The notes beneath the pieces are model-generated. The model searched no databases, was not told where the DNA came from, and saw only the letters and a program-made list of their open reading frames with translations. Source: JADFNB01 sp036397455 (GTDB lineage Bacteria > Gemmatimonadota > Gemmatimonadetes > Gemmatimonadales > GWC2-71-9). From it: DNA of 64,000 nucleotides. A program made the translations under genes and the position numbers. Positions 1-8,781 of this stretch are shown here, in pieces; positions within the stretch are counted from its first letter, which is position 1; the number at the start of each line of letters is the position of its first letter. The DNA is taken from positions 76,300 through 140,299 of the forward strand of contig DASWIX010000011.1 in assembly GCA_036397455.1 (NCBI GenBank), given 5' to 3'.

Positions 1-70
1 CCGACCCGAACCACACAGGGCCGCCAGTTGAACGCGGGCGTGGCGGAATACATTGGGAAAGGACGTGGTG

Positions 71-1396
71 GTGAGTAATCCGCAGAGTCGGGAAATCGCC
101 TCAGCCGATGGATCGCTTGGGGTACTGCTCGTCGGCCTGGGAGCGGTGGCGACGACCTATGTGGCTGGTGTCGAAACGGTCCGGCGCGGCGGAGGCAAGC
201 CCATTGGCTCACTGATCGAGATGGGGACGATCCGGCTCGGCCAGCGCACCGAGCATCGCGTGCCGCCGATTCGCGAACTCGTCCCGCTGGCATCGCTCGA
301 GGATTTGGTGTTCGGCGCGTGGGATCCGTTTCCCGACGACGCCTATGCGTCCGCCATCAATGCCGGCGTGCTGGAATCGCACCATTTGGAGCCGATCGCC
401 GACTTCCTGCGGTCGATCACGCCGATGCCGGCCGTGTTCGATCAACGCTACGTCAAGCGATTGACCGGCACGCACTGCAAGCAGGGCACGGGCAAACGCG
501 ACCTGGCCGAACAGCTGCGGGCCGACATTCGCGCGTTCAAGGAGCGCCACGGGTGCGCGCGGCTCATCATGGTCTGGTGCGCGTCCACCGAGGTCTTCAT
601 CAAGCCGGGCCCCGCGCACGAGTCGCTCGCCGCGTTCGAGCAGGCGATGGACGCCAACGACGATACGATCGCGCCGTCGATGCTGTATGCCTGGGCGGCG
701 CTGCAGGAGGGGGTGCCGTTCGCGAACGGGGCACCCAACCTGACGGTCGATACGCTCGCCCTGCAGGAACTCGCGGCGGCGCGCCGCGTCCCCATTTGCG
801 GGAAAGACTTCAAGACCGGGCAGACGATGGTGAAGACCGTCCTGTCCCCGATGTTCAAGGCGCGCATGCTCGGGCTCTCCGGATGGTATTCCACCAACAT
901 CCTCGGCAACCGGGATGGCGAGGTGCTCGACGATCCCGAGTCGTTCAAGACCAAGGAAGAATCCAAACTCGGCGTCCTGGAACACATTCTGCAGCCCACG
1001 TTGTATCCGGACCTCTACGGCAACATCTACCACAAGGTGCGGATCAACTACTACCCGCCGCGCGGCGACAACAAAGAGGGTTGGGACAACATCGACCTGT
1101 TCGGGTGGCTGGGCTACCCGATGCAGATCAAGGTGGATTTCCTCTGCCGCGACTCCATCCTCGCGGCCCCGCTCGTCCACGACCTGGCGCTCTTCATGGA
1201 TCTTGCGCAGCGCAGCGGGATGAGTGGGATTCAGGAGTGGCTCTCGTTCTACTTCAAGAGTCCGATGGCGGCACCGACGCTGACACCGGAGCACGACCTG
1301 TTCATCCAGCATACCAAGCTCAAGAACACCCTGCGGTGGCTCATGGGTGAGGAGCAGATCACCCACCTCGGGGTCGAATACTACGACTACCAATAG
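71..1396 (+). CDS. ino1: Inositol-3-phosphate synthase (myo-inositol-1-phosphate synthase)
   Basis: Converts glucose 6-phosphate to 1L-myo-inositol 3-phosphate with NAD+, feeding inositol phospholipids or inositol-based solutes; cytosolic. The N-terminal Rossmann motif GVLLVGLGAVATTYVAGV and the later GKDFKTGQTMVKTVL and NYYPPRGDNKEGWDNIDLFG blocks are characteristic of the MIPS family, and about 441 residues is normal for bacterial/archaeal forms. I chose the GTG at 71 because a purine-rich AAAGGA lies 7 nt upstream; a TTG at 53 and GTGs at 65/68 are in frame. The product stops 3 bp before the cupredoxin gene, so it is probably cotranscribed with the copper genes, although no functional link is evident. 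The upstream context is outside the window. Confidence 0.93.
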   Translation: MSNPQSREIASADGSLGVLLVGLGAVATTYVAGVETVRRGGGKPIGSLIEMGTIRLGQRTEHRVPPIRELVPLASLEDLVFGAWDPFPDDAYASAINAGVLESHHLEPIADFLRSITPMPAVFDQRYVKRLTGTHCKQGTGKRDLAEQLRADIRAFKERHGCARLIMVWCASTEVFIKPGPAHESLAAFEQAMDANDDTIAPSMLYAWAALQEGVPFANGAPNLTVDTLALQELAAARRVPICGKDFKTGQTMVKTVLSPMFKARMLGLSGWYSTNILGNRDGEVLDDPESFKTKEESKLGVLEHILQPTLYPDLYGNIYHKVRINYYPPRGDNKEGWDNIDLFGWLGYPMQIKVDFLCRDSILAAPLVHDLALFMDLAQRSGMSGIQEWLSFYFKSPMAAPTLTPEHDLFIQHTKLKNTLRWLMGEEQITHLGVEYYDYQ

Positions 1397-1399
1397 CGC

Positions 1400-1825
1400 A
1401 TGACCTTCGCCGACGTCGTCGTCATCGTGTTGGGGGTCGGGTTCATCGGATGGGAGCTGTGGTACTTTCTGTTCCCAGCGGCTCGCGACGACGCGCCGGC
1501 GCAGGGAGGTGTACAGGATATTCGGGTCGTGGTGAAGAATGGCTACGACCCGAGCACCATCATGGTCGAGGCGGGGCGGCCCGTGCGGCTCCATTTCTAT
1601 CGGGATGAAACCGTCGAATGTTCCGAGCGCGTCGTCTTCGAGTCGCTCGGGATCGAGGAGTCCCTCGCCGCGTATGCGACCACTACCGTCGAATTCATCC
1701 CGTCACAACCCGGCGACTATCCCTTTCGATGCGGCAAGTCCGTCATGCACGGCCGGGTCGTCGCCCAGCTCGGTCGCGAGGCCGCGCGGCTGAACCTCGG
1801 TCGCGGGCACGTCAAACATGGCTGA
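1400..1825 (+). CDS. Membrane-anchored cupredoxin-like protein
   Basis: A 141-residue protein with one N-terminal membrane helix (about residues 5-25) followed by a cupredoxin-like beta domain similar to the Cupredoxin_1 family. Possible copper ligands are the Cys in ETVECSERV and the Cys, Met and His in the C-terminal FRCGKSVMHGRV loop. Its stop overlaps the copA start by 8 bp and it follows ino1 by 3 bp. The inferred role is periplasmic-face copper binding, handing copper to or receiving it from the CopA ATPase. The ligand set differs from classic plastocyanin (no obvious N-terminal His), so the metal assignment rests mainly on context. Confidence 0.75.
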   Translation: MTFADVVVIVLGVGFIGWELWYFLFPAARDDAPAQGGVQDIRVVVKNGYDPSTIMVEAGRPVRLHFYRDETVECSERVVFESLGIEESLAAYATTTVEFIPSQPGDYPFRCGKSVMHGRVVAQLGREAARLNLGRGHVKHG

Positions 1826-4370
1826 CCGGGTCACGTTGCCCATTGAAGGCATGACCTGCGGCGCCTGTGCGGTGACCGTGCGCGACCGCCTGGTGGAGGC
1901 CCCGGGGGTGCTGGACGCCAACGTGAACTACGCCACGGGGCGCGCCACGGTCACGCTGGCCGACGATCGGGTTCAGGTGGCCGACCTGGTGAAGGCGGTG
2001 CGCGAGGTCGGGTACGACAGCGCGAAGGCCTCGGTGCAGTTCGCGGTCGAGGGGCTTCACTATGCCACGGGGGTGGCGCGACTCGAAGGGGAAATACGCG
2101 GTTTGCAGGGCGTGCTTCGCGCGTCCGCGAATCAGGCGATCGAGACGGTGCTGGTGGAGTACGTGCCCGGGCTGGTGACGGCGGGGCAGTTGGAGGACGC
2201 GGTGGCGCGGGCCGGGTTCACGGTGGCGGAACCAATCCCGGAAGAGGATGCGGTGGAGCGAGAACGGCTCCGTCGCCGGATCGAGGTACGGCGCCTGCGG
2301 TGGAAGTTCGTGGTGGCGGCGGTCGCCGCGCTGGCGACGATGGTCGGGTCGATGCCGCTCATGGCCGGGAGCGCGATGAGCCGACACGACGTGTTCTCCC
2401 GCGTGCTCAGCCCGCTCGACGGGGTCCTGCAGAACCTCCTCCCCCCTTTGTACCGGTTCGCGTCGGTGCACCCGCAGTGGCTCAAGCTGTGCATGCTGGT
2501 GCTGACCATACCGGTGCTGGCCTGGAGTGGAGGCCAGTTCTTCCGAGGCGCCCGGAGTGGATTCAAGCATCGCTCCGCGGACATGAACACGCTCATCGCC
2601 CTCGGCACGGGTGCGGCGTTCGTGTACTCGCTCGTGGCGACCGCCATCCCCGGGTTGTTCGCCCGGGCGGGCCTGCCCGCTGACGTGTACTTCGAAGCGA
2701 TCAATTTCATTATCGCCTTCATTCTGCTGGGGCGCCTGCTGGAAGCGCTGGCGAAGGGGCGGACCTCGGAGGCCATTCGCACGCTGCTGGCCCTGCGACC
2801 GAAGTTCGCGATCGTGCAGCGCGGCGGGGTCGATCAGGAAATCCCCGTCGAAGAGGTGGCCCTGGGCGATCGGGTGATCGTGCGCCCGGGGGAAACGATC
2901 CCGGTCGACGGCACGATCATCGATGGGGCGTCGGCCGTGGACGAGTCGATGCTCACGGGCGAGCCGATGCCGGTGGACAAACAGGCGGGCGACCAGGTCG
3001 TTGGTGGAACGGTGAACCGCAGTGGCTCGTTCGTGTTCGAGGCGCGTGCCGTGGGGCGCGAGACGGCCCTGGCGCAGATCGTCCGCCTGGTTGAGGAAGC
3101 GCAGGGCGGCAAGGCGCCGGTGCAGGCCCTCGCGGACCGGGTGGCCGGCGTGTTCGTCCCCGTGGTGCTTGCGGTGGCCGTGTTGGCGTTCGTCCTGTGG
3201 TTCGTGTTCGGGCCGGAACCGGGGGTGGTGTTCGCCACGGTGGCGATGGTAACCGTGCTCGTGATCGCCTGTCCCTGCGCGCTCGGCCTCGCGACGCCGA
3301 CGGCGATCATGGTCGGGACCGGCAAAGGTGCGCAGCACGGCGTTCTCATTCGTGGAGGAGAGGCGCTGGAACGGCTGCAGCAGATTGATACGATCGTGTT
3401 CGACAAGACGGGCACCATTACCGAGGGCAAGCCGACGGTCACCCACATCCTCGGCGCCAAGCGTCAGGACGGCAGCACGGTCCCGGCGGCGCAACTCCTC
3501 ACGCTGGCGGCCGCGGTCGAGGCTCGGTCCGAGCACCCCGTTGCGGGGGCGGTGGTCGAAAAGGCCAGGGGGAAAGACATCGAGATTCCCCCGGTCGAGC
3601 GGTTCGTGGCCATGGATGGGCGCGGCGCGCGAGGCCTGGTCGGCGGCAAGTACCTGGTGGAGGTCATCTCGGTCCGCCACGCGCAAGAACGCAGTATCGA
3701 GTTGGGGTCGCTCGGGAAGGATGCGGAAAAACACATCCTCGCCGGCCGCTCCCCGATCGTGGTGGTGGTGAACGACACGGTCCAGGGGCTGCTGGTGATA
3801 GCGGATGACGTGAAGCCGAGCGCGAAACCGGCCGTCCGGCGTCTCAAGGAAATGGGCTTCGAGCTTTACCTGCTCAGCGGGGATACCAAGGTCTCTGCCG
3901 GTCTGATCGGCAAGGAAGTCGGGATCGATCGGGTGGTCGCCGAGGTCGCGCCGGCCGAAAAAGTCGAGGAAATCCAACGGCTCCAGCGAGAAGGGCGCAC
4001 CGTCGCCATGGTCGGTGACGGGATCAACGATGCCCCGGCGCTTGCGGAGGCGGATGTCGGATTCTCCATCGGGACCGGTACCGATGTCGCCGTCGAAGCG
4101 TCCGACATCACGCTCATTCGGGGGGACCTCCGGGCGGTCGTGACGGCGATCGAGCTCTCTCGCCGCACGATGCGCACCATCCGCACGAATCTGTTCTTTG
4201 CGTTCATCTACAACGCGCTGGGGATACCGATTGCCGCCGGGGTGTTGTATCCATTCTTCGGGCTGCTGCTGAGCCCGGTCTTCGCGAGTGCGGCAATGGC
4301 TATGTCGAGCCTCAGCGTGGTGGCGAACAGTCTCCGGCTGAAGCGCTTCACTCCAACCCTGAGCGCTTGA
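1818..4370 (+). CDS. copA: Copper-translocating P1B-type ATPase CopA
   Basis: Exports Cu(I) across the inner membrane using ATP. The 850-residue protein has an N-terminal HMA domain with GMTCGAC (C14, C17), a second HMA-like fold whose CxxC is replaced by GLHYATGV, membrane helices, the TGEPMPVDK actuator region, the CPC transport motif (C485-C487) in IACPCALGLATPTA, the phosphorylation motif DKTGT (D529), SEHPVAGAV, and the hinge GDGINDAP from residue 733. The CPC plus HP signature places it in the Cu+/Ag+ subgroup. It overlaps the upstream cupredoxin gene by 8 bp and is followed by a small unknown and copZ, forming a compact copper operon. The degenerate second metal-binding domain is noteworthy. 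Confidence 0.96.
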   Translation: MADRVTLPIEGMTCGACAVTVRDRLVEAPGVLDANVNYATGRATVTLADDRVQVADLVKAVREVGYDSAKASVQFAVEGLHYATGVARLEGEIRGLQGVLRASANQAIETVLVEYVPGLVTAGQLEDAVARAGFTVAEPIPEEDAVERERLRRRIEVRRLRWKFVVAAVAALATMVGSMPLMAGSAMSRHDVFSRVLSPLDGVLQNLLPPLYRFASVHPQWLKLCMLVLTIPVLAWSGGQFFRGARSGFKHRSADMNTLIALGTGAAFVYSLVATAIPGLFARAGLPADVYFEAINFIIAFILLGRLLEALAKGRTSEAIRTLLALRPKFAIVQRGGVDQEIPVEEVALGDRVIVRPGETIPVDGTIIDGASAVDESMLTGEPMPVDKQAGDQVVGGTVNRSGSFVFEARAVGRETALAQIVRLVEEAQGGKAPVQALADRVAGVFVPVVLAVAVLAFVLWFVFGPEPGVVFATVAMVTVLVIACPCALGLATPTAIMVGTGKGAQHGVLIRGGEALERLQQIDTIVFDKTGTITEGKPTVTHILGAKRQDGSTVPAAQLLTLAAAVEARSEHPVAGAVVEKARGKDIEIPPVERFVAMDGRGARGLVGGKYLVEVISVRHAQERSIELGSLGKDAEKHILAGRSPIVVVVNDTVQGLLVIADDVKPSAKPAVRRLKEMGFELYLLSGDTKVSAGLIGKEVGIDRVVAEVAPAEKVEEIQRLQREGRTVAMVGDGINDAPALAEADVGFSIGTGTDVAVEASDITLIRGDLRAVVTAIELSRRTMRTIRTNLFFAFIYNALGIPIAAGVLYPFFGLLLSPVFASAAMAMSSLSVVANSLRLKRFTPTLSA

Positions 4371-4375
4371 AACCG

Positions 4376-4666
4376 ATGCGGTATTCCCATCGTACCTCGC
4401 TCTCGATCGACGACGTCCTCGAGGAAGCCACGCGGTACTTCGGCGCGCGGCTGACCGCGGCCGGTGGCGAGGGACGAACCCGTTCCTTCGCCGGCCCGGT
4501 CGGCGAGGTGCGCGTCTCGGCGCGTGCCGAGGGCGGACACTACACGCTCATCACGCTCGTCACGGGTGACGTCGGCGAGAGCGAGATCGACAGGTTCGCC
4601 AAGCGGTTTCTGAGCACCGTGCACGGGCGCGTGCATCACGAACACCAGGTCCGAGGGGCATACTAG
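4376..4666 (+). CDS. Small conserved-looking protein of unknown function
   Basis: A 96-residue soluble protein (ATG at 4376; a TTG at 4367 overlapping the copA stop is an alternative). I do not recognise a domain. It has no signal peptide, membrane helix or CxxC. The sequence alternates helix-like (SIDDVLEEATRYFGARLT) and strand-like stretches (GEVRVSARAEGGHYTLITLV), which resembles a small ferredoxin-like or START-like alpha/beta fold. It sits between copA and copZ on the same strand with few intervening bases, so a role in the copper module is possible but only by context. Codon use resembles its neighbours. Confidence 0.6.
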   Translation: MRYSHRTSLSIDDVLEEATRYFGARLTAAGGEGRTRSFAGPVGEVRVSARAEGGHYTLITLVTGDVGESEIDRFAKRFLSTVHGRVHHEHQVRGAY

Positions 4667-4725
4667 CCCCGACGCCGCGCGTTCCACCCACGGCACGACT
4701 TCCCTCACCAGACACAAGGACGCAC

Positions 4726-4941
4726 ATGGCTTCAGCGAAACTCGCGGTGCGTGGCATGACATGCGACCACTGCCGCCAGACGGTCGAGAACGCGCTGCGG
4801 GGCGTGGCCGGTACGTTCGGTGCGGCGGTGTTTCTGGCGGAAGCGGAGGCGGAAGTGGACTTCGACGCGACGAAGGCGTCGCGTGACGACTACGTGCGGG
4901 CGGTGGCGGCCAGTGGCTACAGCGCCACGCCGGTGGCATAG
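4726..4941 (+). CDS. copZ: Heavy-metal-associated domain copper chaperone (CopZ-like)
   Basis: A 71-residue single HMA domain with the metal-binding motif GMTCDHC near residues 10-16, the usual size for CopZ/Atx1 chaperones. These cytosolic proteins bind Cu(I) through the two cysteines and pass it to the N-terminal HMA domain of the ATPase, which is encoded just upstream. A 59-bp gap separates it from the unknown gene before it. AAGGACGCAC precedes the ATG and can act as ribosome binding site. The loop carries DH between the cysteines rather than the more common GH/AA. Confidence 0.9.
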   Translation: MASAKLAVRGMTCDHCRQTVENALRGVAGTFGAAVFLAEAEAEVDFDATKASRDDYVRAVAASGYSATPVA

Positions 4942-4944
4942 CCG

Positions 4945-5982
4945 TTGGCCGCAGCCGCGGACGTGCCGGTCGTGGTGTCAGGTCTCAGCCGCGATCAGTT
5001 GCACGAGATGTACTTGTACGTGCGCCTCACGCGGTCGCTCGATGAGCGACTCCGCATCTTGTACCGCCAGGGCAAGGTGATCGGCGGGCTCTATAGCTCG
5101 CTCGGCCAGGAAGGCGAGAGCGTGGCGAGCGCCTATGCGCTTCAGGACGGCGACGTGCTCTCACCGCTGATACGCAACCTCGGATCGATGCTCGTTCGCG
5201 GGGCCCAACCCGTCGACGTTCTCAGGCAGTACATGGCGAAGGCCACCAGCCCGACGGCCGGGAGGGAGATGAACATTCACTTCGACGATCTCCAACTCGG
5301 GTACCTCGGGCAGATCTCGCACCTGGGCGACATGGTGCTCGTGATGGCGGGGATCGCGCTCAGCTTCAAGATCCGCGGCGAGGCGCGCGTGGGCCTCGTC
5401 TACGTCGGCGACGGGGCGACCAGCACCGGCGCGTTCCATGAGGGGGTCAACTTCGCGGCGGTCCAGCACCTGCCGCTCGTCATCGTGATGGAACACAACG
5501 GCTACTCCTACTCCACACCCACGTCCCGGCAGACCGCCGTCGAGCGGCTGGCGGACAAGGCCGGCGCGTACGGTGTTCCGAGCGCTACCGTCGACGGCAA
5601 TGACGTCCTCGCGGTGTACGCCGCCACCGCGGCCGCGGTGGCCCGAGCGCGGGCCGGGGGGGGGATAACGCTGCTCGAGTTCGTGACCTATCGACGACGA
5701 GGCCACGCGGAGCACGACGACCAGGGCTACCAGCCGAAAGCGGAGATCGCCGAGTGGGCGACGCGGGATCCGATCGACCGGTTCGTCGCGCGGCTGCTCG
5801 ATGCCGGTTGGGCGGAGCAACGTGAGCTGGACGCAATCGACCAACGCGTCACGCGCGACCTCGACGCGGCGATCGCCGCCTGCGAGGATGATCCGCTCCC
5901 CGATCCCGCAACGGGACTGGGCGGCGTGTTCGCCCACGACATCGGCCCGCACCCCTTGTGGTTCCGGAGATCGCATGCCTGA
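4945..5982 (+). CDS. 2-oxoacid dehydrogenase E1 component, alpha subunit
   Basis: Thiamine-diphosphate-dependent decarboxylase subunit of a pyruvate or branched-chain 2-oxoacid dehydrogenase complex. The TPP motif begins with GDG at residues 155-157 (GDGATSTGAFHEGVNFA) and ends near MEHNGYSYSTP. The heterotetrameric E1alpha layout and 345-residue length fit the family, and the phosphorylation-loop region YRRRGHAEHDD is typical. The start is uncertain: TTG at 4945, 3 bp after copZ, or GTG at 4963. It overlaps the E1beta start by 8 bp. Substrate cannot be settled from sequence reading; the E1alpha/E1beta/E2 set suits either pyruvate or branched-chain acids. Confidence 0.93.
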   Translation: MAAAADVPVVVSGLSRDQLHEMYLYVRLTRSLDERLRILYRQGKVIGGLYSSLGQEGESVASAYALQDGDVLSPLIRNLGSMLVRGAQPVDVLRQYMAKATSPTAGREMNIHFDDLQLGYLGQISHLGDMVLVMAGIALSFKIRGEARVGLVYVGDGATSTGAFHEGVNFAAVQHLPLVIVMEHNGYSYSTPTSRQTAVERLADKAGAYGVPSATVDGNDVLAVYAATAAAVARARAGGGITLLEFVTYRRRGHAEHDDQGYQPKAEIAEWATRDPIDRFVARLLDAGWAEQRELDAIDQRVTRDLDAAIAACEDDPLPDPATGLGGVFAHDIGPHPLWFRRSHA

Positions 5983-6955
5983 GGTCACATACCTGGAAGC
6001 GCTGCGCCAGGGGCTGTTCGAGGAAATGGAACGGGATGATCGGGTGTTCATGCTCGGCGAAGACATCGGCCGGTACGGTGGAGCGTTCAAGGTGACCGAG
6101 GGTATGCTGGAGCGCTTTGGTGAAACGCGGGTCATTGATACGCCCATCAGCGAAGCGGCCATCGTCGGCGCGGCCGCCGGGGCGGCCCACATGGGGCTCC
6201 GGCCGGTGGCGGAGATGCAGTTCATCGATTTCATCTCCTGCGCGTACGATATCCTCACCAATTACGTCGCCACGGCGCGCTATCGCTCGGGATTGTCCAC
6301 GCCGATGGTGGTCCGCGGACCGTCCGGGGGGTTCGTGCGCGGTGGACCGTTTCATTCCCAGATGCCGGAGGCGGCGTTCTTCCATACGCCGGGACTCAAG
6401 CTCGTGGCGCCGGCCACCGCGCGCGATGCCAAGGGATTGATCAAAGCGGCCATCCGCGACGACGACCCGGTGATCTACTTCGAGCACAAGTATCTCTATC
6501 GCCGGATCAAGGAGGACATCCCGGAGGGGGAGGAAATCCTTACCCCCATCGGCAAGGGGAGGATCGTGCGGGAGGGTACCGACCTGTCCATCATTACCTG
6601 GTCGGCGATGGTCTGGAAGACGCTCGAGGCCGTGGAACGGATCGACCGGGAAGACGGCGCCTCCGTCGAGGTCATCGACCTGCGCACGCTGCTGCCAATG
6701 GACGACGCGATGATCATGGCCACGGTCAAGAAGACCAACCGCCTGTTGATCGTCCATGAGGATACCCGGACCGGGGGCATTGCCGGCGAGATCACCGCGC
6801 GCGTGAACGAGCACGCGTTTGAGTGGCTCGATGCGCCGGTGCGGCGGGTGACCGCGCACGACACCCCGCTGCCGTACGCGCCGACGCTCGAGGACTACGT
6901 CCTTCCGCAGGTCGACGACATCGTTACCGCGATACGCTGGGTGTTGTCGTACTGA
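5975..6955 (+). CDS. 2-oxoacid dehydrogenase E1 component, beta subunit
   Basis: Partner of the preceding alpha subunit; together they bind TPP and transfer the acyl group to lipoyl-E2. The 326-residue protein has the transketolase pyrimidine-binding region (MLGEDIGRYGGAFKVTEG), the DTPISEAAIVGAAAG block and the C-terminal transketolase domain ending LPYAPTLEDYVLPQVDDI. ATG at 5975 overlaps the alpha stop, which indicates translational coupling. The last 32 bp overlap the convergent minus-strand gene 6924-7328. The E2 gene follows on the same strand only after that interruption. Confidence 0.94.
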   Translation: MPEVTYLEALRQGLFEEMERDDRVFMLGEDIGRYGGAFKVTEGMLERFGETRVIDTPISEAAIVGAAAGAAHMGLRPVAEMQFIDFISCAYDILTNYVATARYRSGLSTPMVVRGPSGGFVRGGPFHSQMPEAAFFHTPGLKLVAPATARDAKGLIKAAIRDDDPVIYFEHKYLYRRIKEDIPEGEEILTPIGKGRIVREGTDLSIITWSAMVWKTLEAVERIDREDGASVEVIDLRTLLPMDDAMIMATVKKTNRLLIVHEDTRTGGIAGEITARVNEHAFEWLDAPVRRVTAHDTPLPYAPTLEDYVLPQVDDIVTAIRWVLSY

Positions 6956-7328
6956 CGCCATCCCGCCGCAGGTGTTTCCGCACGGCGGCGACCTTGGCCC
7001 CGTCGCTGACCACCACGCACCAGTGGCCCGTGGCGAACACCCGCCGGGCGACGTCACACACCGCGCGGGCGCGAATCACGCTGGCGGCCGCCGCGCGCAG
7101 TTCCCTGACGACCGTACGTGCCCGCACCGCCCGCGGGACTTCCAGCAGTGCCGAGACCGTGTCCGACCGAACCGCGATCGTATCGGCACGCCACCCGTGC
7201 GCGGTACACGCATCGCGGACCACCCGCTCGCAGAACCGGGCGGTCGCGGCTATTTTAAAGACCTTCCGGTGTTGATAGGTCGTGAGTGTCACGTGACACC
7301 ATTTTGTGGCTACTCTGCGGAAGCGCAT
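6924..7328 (-). CDS. Small protein resembling a REP-associated/IS200-type transposase lacking the HUH motif
   Basis: A 134-residue basic protein. By eye its layout follows the TnpA_REP/IS200 Y1 fold: HVTLTTYQHRKVF at the N-terminus, a helix (FCERVVRDACTAHGW), a strand ending SALLEVPR and a long C-terminal helix region. Where active enzymes have a PNHVHLLVEVP-type HUH strand, this one reads RSDTVSALLEVPR, so both catalytic histidines are absent. It would therefore be inactive as a nuclease, possibly a domesticated DNA- or RNA-binding protein. It lies convergent to E1beta and divergent from E2. The family assignment is from pattern memory and is tentative; the frame itself is plausible, with codon use like its neighbours. 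Confidence 0.5.
   Translation of the reverse strand: MRFRRVATKWCHVTLTTYQHRKVFKIAATARFCERVVRDACTAHGWRADTIAVRSDTVSALLEVPRAVRARTVVRELRAAAASVIRARAVCDVARRVFATGHWCVVVSDGAKVAAVRKHLRRDGVSTTTPSVSR
7286..7299. repeat. 14-bp perfect palindrome
   Basis: GTGTCACGTGACAC reads identically on both strands. It lies about 30-43 bases inside the 5' end of the minus-strand transposase-like gene. If that gene really starts at the internal GTG within the palindrome, the site would sit at its translation start and could be an operator or recognition site. It may also be chance within coding sequence. Confidence 0.4.
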
Positions 7329-7427
7329 GACGGGAATGTTGCACGGTCCTGAGGCAGCCCCGTACCCGAATTACCGCAATGACGAACGAAAATACCGGCC
7401 GGCTGGACCGGACGAGGAGATTCCTGC

Positions 7428-8780
7428 ATGGCTCGAGTGGACGTGATCATGCCGCAGATGGGCGAGTCGATCGCCGAAGGCACGGTAGCGCGTTGGTTGA
7501 AACAGGTGGGAGACCCCGTCAAGCGGGACGAAGCGATTCTCGAGATTTCGACCGACAAGGTCGACGCCGAGATCCCCTCCCCGGCGGCGGGCGTCCTGGC
7601 GGAGATCACGGTCGGTGAAGGGGAAACCGTCGAGGTACAAACGGTCATCGCGGTCATCGAGACCGATGCGGCCGCGGCGGCGAACGAGCCGCCCCCGCCC
7701 CCGCCCCCGCTCCCGGCTGCCGAAGCCGCGCCTGCGGTGGCGGCACCAGTAGCGGCGCCCCCCGCCGCCGCGAGCGCGCCGCCCGCGCCCGCCCCGGTGC
7801 CCCCCGATGCGGGCAGCAGGGCGGGGCAGGAATCCCTCGAGGATCGCCTGCGGTCGCGTTCGACTCCGCTCGTGCGCAAGATCGCCGCGGAGCACGGGAT
7901 CGACATCTCCCGGGTCGTCGGGAGCGGCCATGCCGGCCGCGTCACCAGGAAGGACATCCTCGGTTTCATCGAGACCGGCGCGCCGCCGGCGATGGCGGCC
8001 GCACCGGCCTCCCCCGCGCCGGCGCCGGCGCCCGCGAGTGCCGGGTCGACGGTCCACCCCACGGTCGAGGCGTGGCCCGGTGATCGGGTCGAGCCGATGA
8101 GCAAGATCCGCAAGCTCACCGCCGATCACATGGTGATGTCTCGCCGCACGTCGGCGCATGTCACCAGTTTCTATGAAGTCGACTTCACGCACATCGCGCG
8201 TTTGCGCGGAGCCCACAAGGCGGCGTACGAACAGCGTGGCGCCAAGCTCACCTACATGGCGTTCATCCTGAAGGTGATCGCCGATAACCTCGGGCGGCAC
8301 CCGGTGCTGAACGCGTCGGTGAGTGGGGATACGATCATCTATCGGAAGCCGATCAACATCGGGTTCGCTGTTGCGCTCGATTGGGGACTCATCGTTCCGG
8401 TCCTGCGCAACGCCGACGAGTCATCGGTGCTCGGTCTGGCGAAGCAGATTGCCGATCTCGCCGATCGGGCTCGCACGAAGCGGCTCAGTCCTGACGAAGT
8501 GCAGCGCGGGACCTTCACCGTCACCAATCCCGGGGGGTTCGGTTCCTATATCGGCGCGCCCATCATCAATCAACCGCAGGTCGGCATCCTCGGCGTTGGA
8601 GCCATTGAGAAGCGTCCCAAGGTCCTGACCCTGGCCGACGGCCAGGATGTGATCGCGATCCGTACGATGTCGATGTTGTCGATGTCGTACGATCACCGGA
8701 TCGTCGACGGGGCGGATGCGGACCGGTTCATGGCCGATGTGAAACGCGACCTTGAGGAATTCTCCGAGGGAGCGCTGTGA
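7428..8780 (+). CDS. Dihydrolipoamide acyltransferase (E2) of a 2-oxoacid dehydrogenase complex
   Basis: Transfers the acyl group from E1 to CoA through a swinging lipoyl arm. The 450-residue protein has an N-terminal lipoyl domain with the modified lysine K44 in EISTDKVDAEI, an Ala/Pro-rich flexible linker (about residues 82-130), a peripheral-subunit-binding domain (TPLVRKIAAEHGIDISRV), a second Ala/Pro linker and the C-terminal catalytic domain with H423 and D427 in SYDHRIVDGADADRF. Only one lipoyl domain is present. GAGGAG precedes the ATG. It is separated from E1alpha/E1beta by the minus-strand gene and so probably has its own promoter. No E3 gene is in the window. Confidence 0.96.
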   Translation: MARVDVIMPQMGESIAEGTVARWLKQVGDPVKRDEAILEISTDKVDAEIPSPAAGVLAEITVGEGETVEVQTVIAVIETDAAAAANEPPPPPPPLPAAEAAPAVAAPVAAPPAAASAPPAPAPVPPDAGSRAGQESLEDRLRSRSTPLVRKIAAEHGIDISRVVGSGHAGRVTRKDILGFIETGAPPAMAAAPASPAPAPAPASAGSTVHPTVEAWPGDRVEPMSKIRKLTADHMVMSRRTSAHVTSFYEVDFTHIARLRGAHKAAYEQRGAKLTYMAFILKVIADNLGRHPVLNASVSGDTIIYRKPINIGFAVALDWGLIVPVLRNADESSVLGLAKQIADLADRARTKRLSPDEVQRGTFTVTNPGGFGSYIGAPIINQPQVGILGVGAIEKRPKVLTLADGQDVIAIRTMSMLSMSYDHRIVDGADADRFMADVKRDLEEFSEGAL

Positions 8781-8781
8781 G

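Noticed and set aside
1812..3977. 721-codon minus-strand frame across copA
   Set aside because: Antisense to a clear CopA; composition (His/Arg/Asp/Pro) is that of a shadow of high-GC codons.
7680..7800. GC-only low-complexity stretch in the E2 gene as a DNA repeat
   Set aside because: It encodes the normal Ala/Pro-rich flexible linker between lipoyl and subunit-binding domains.
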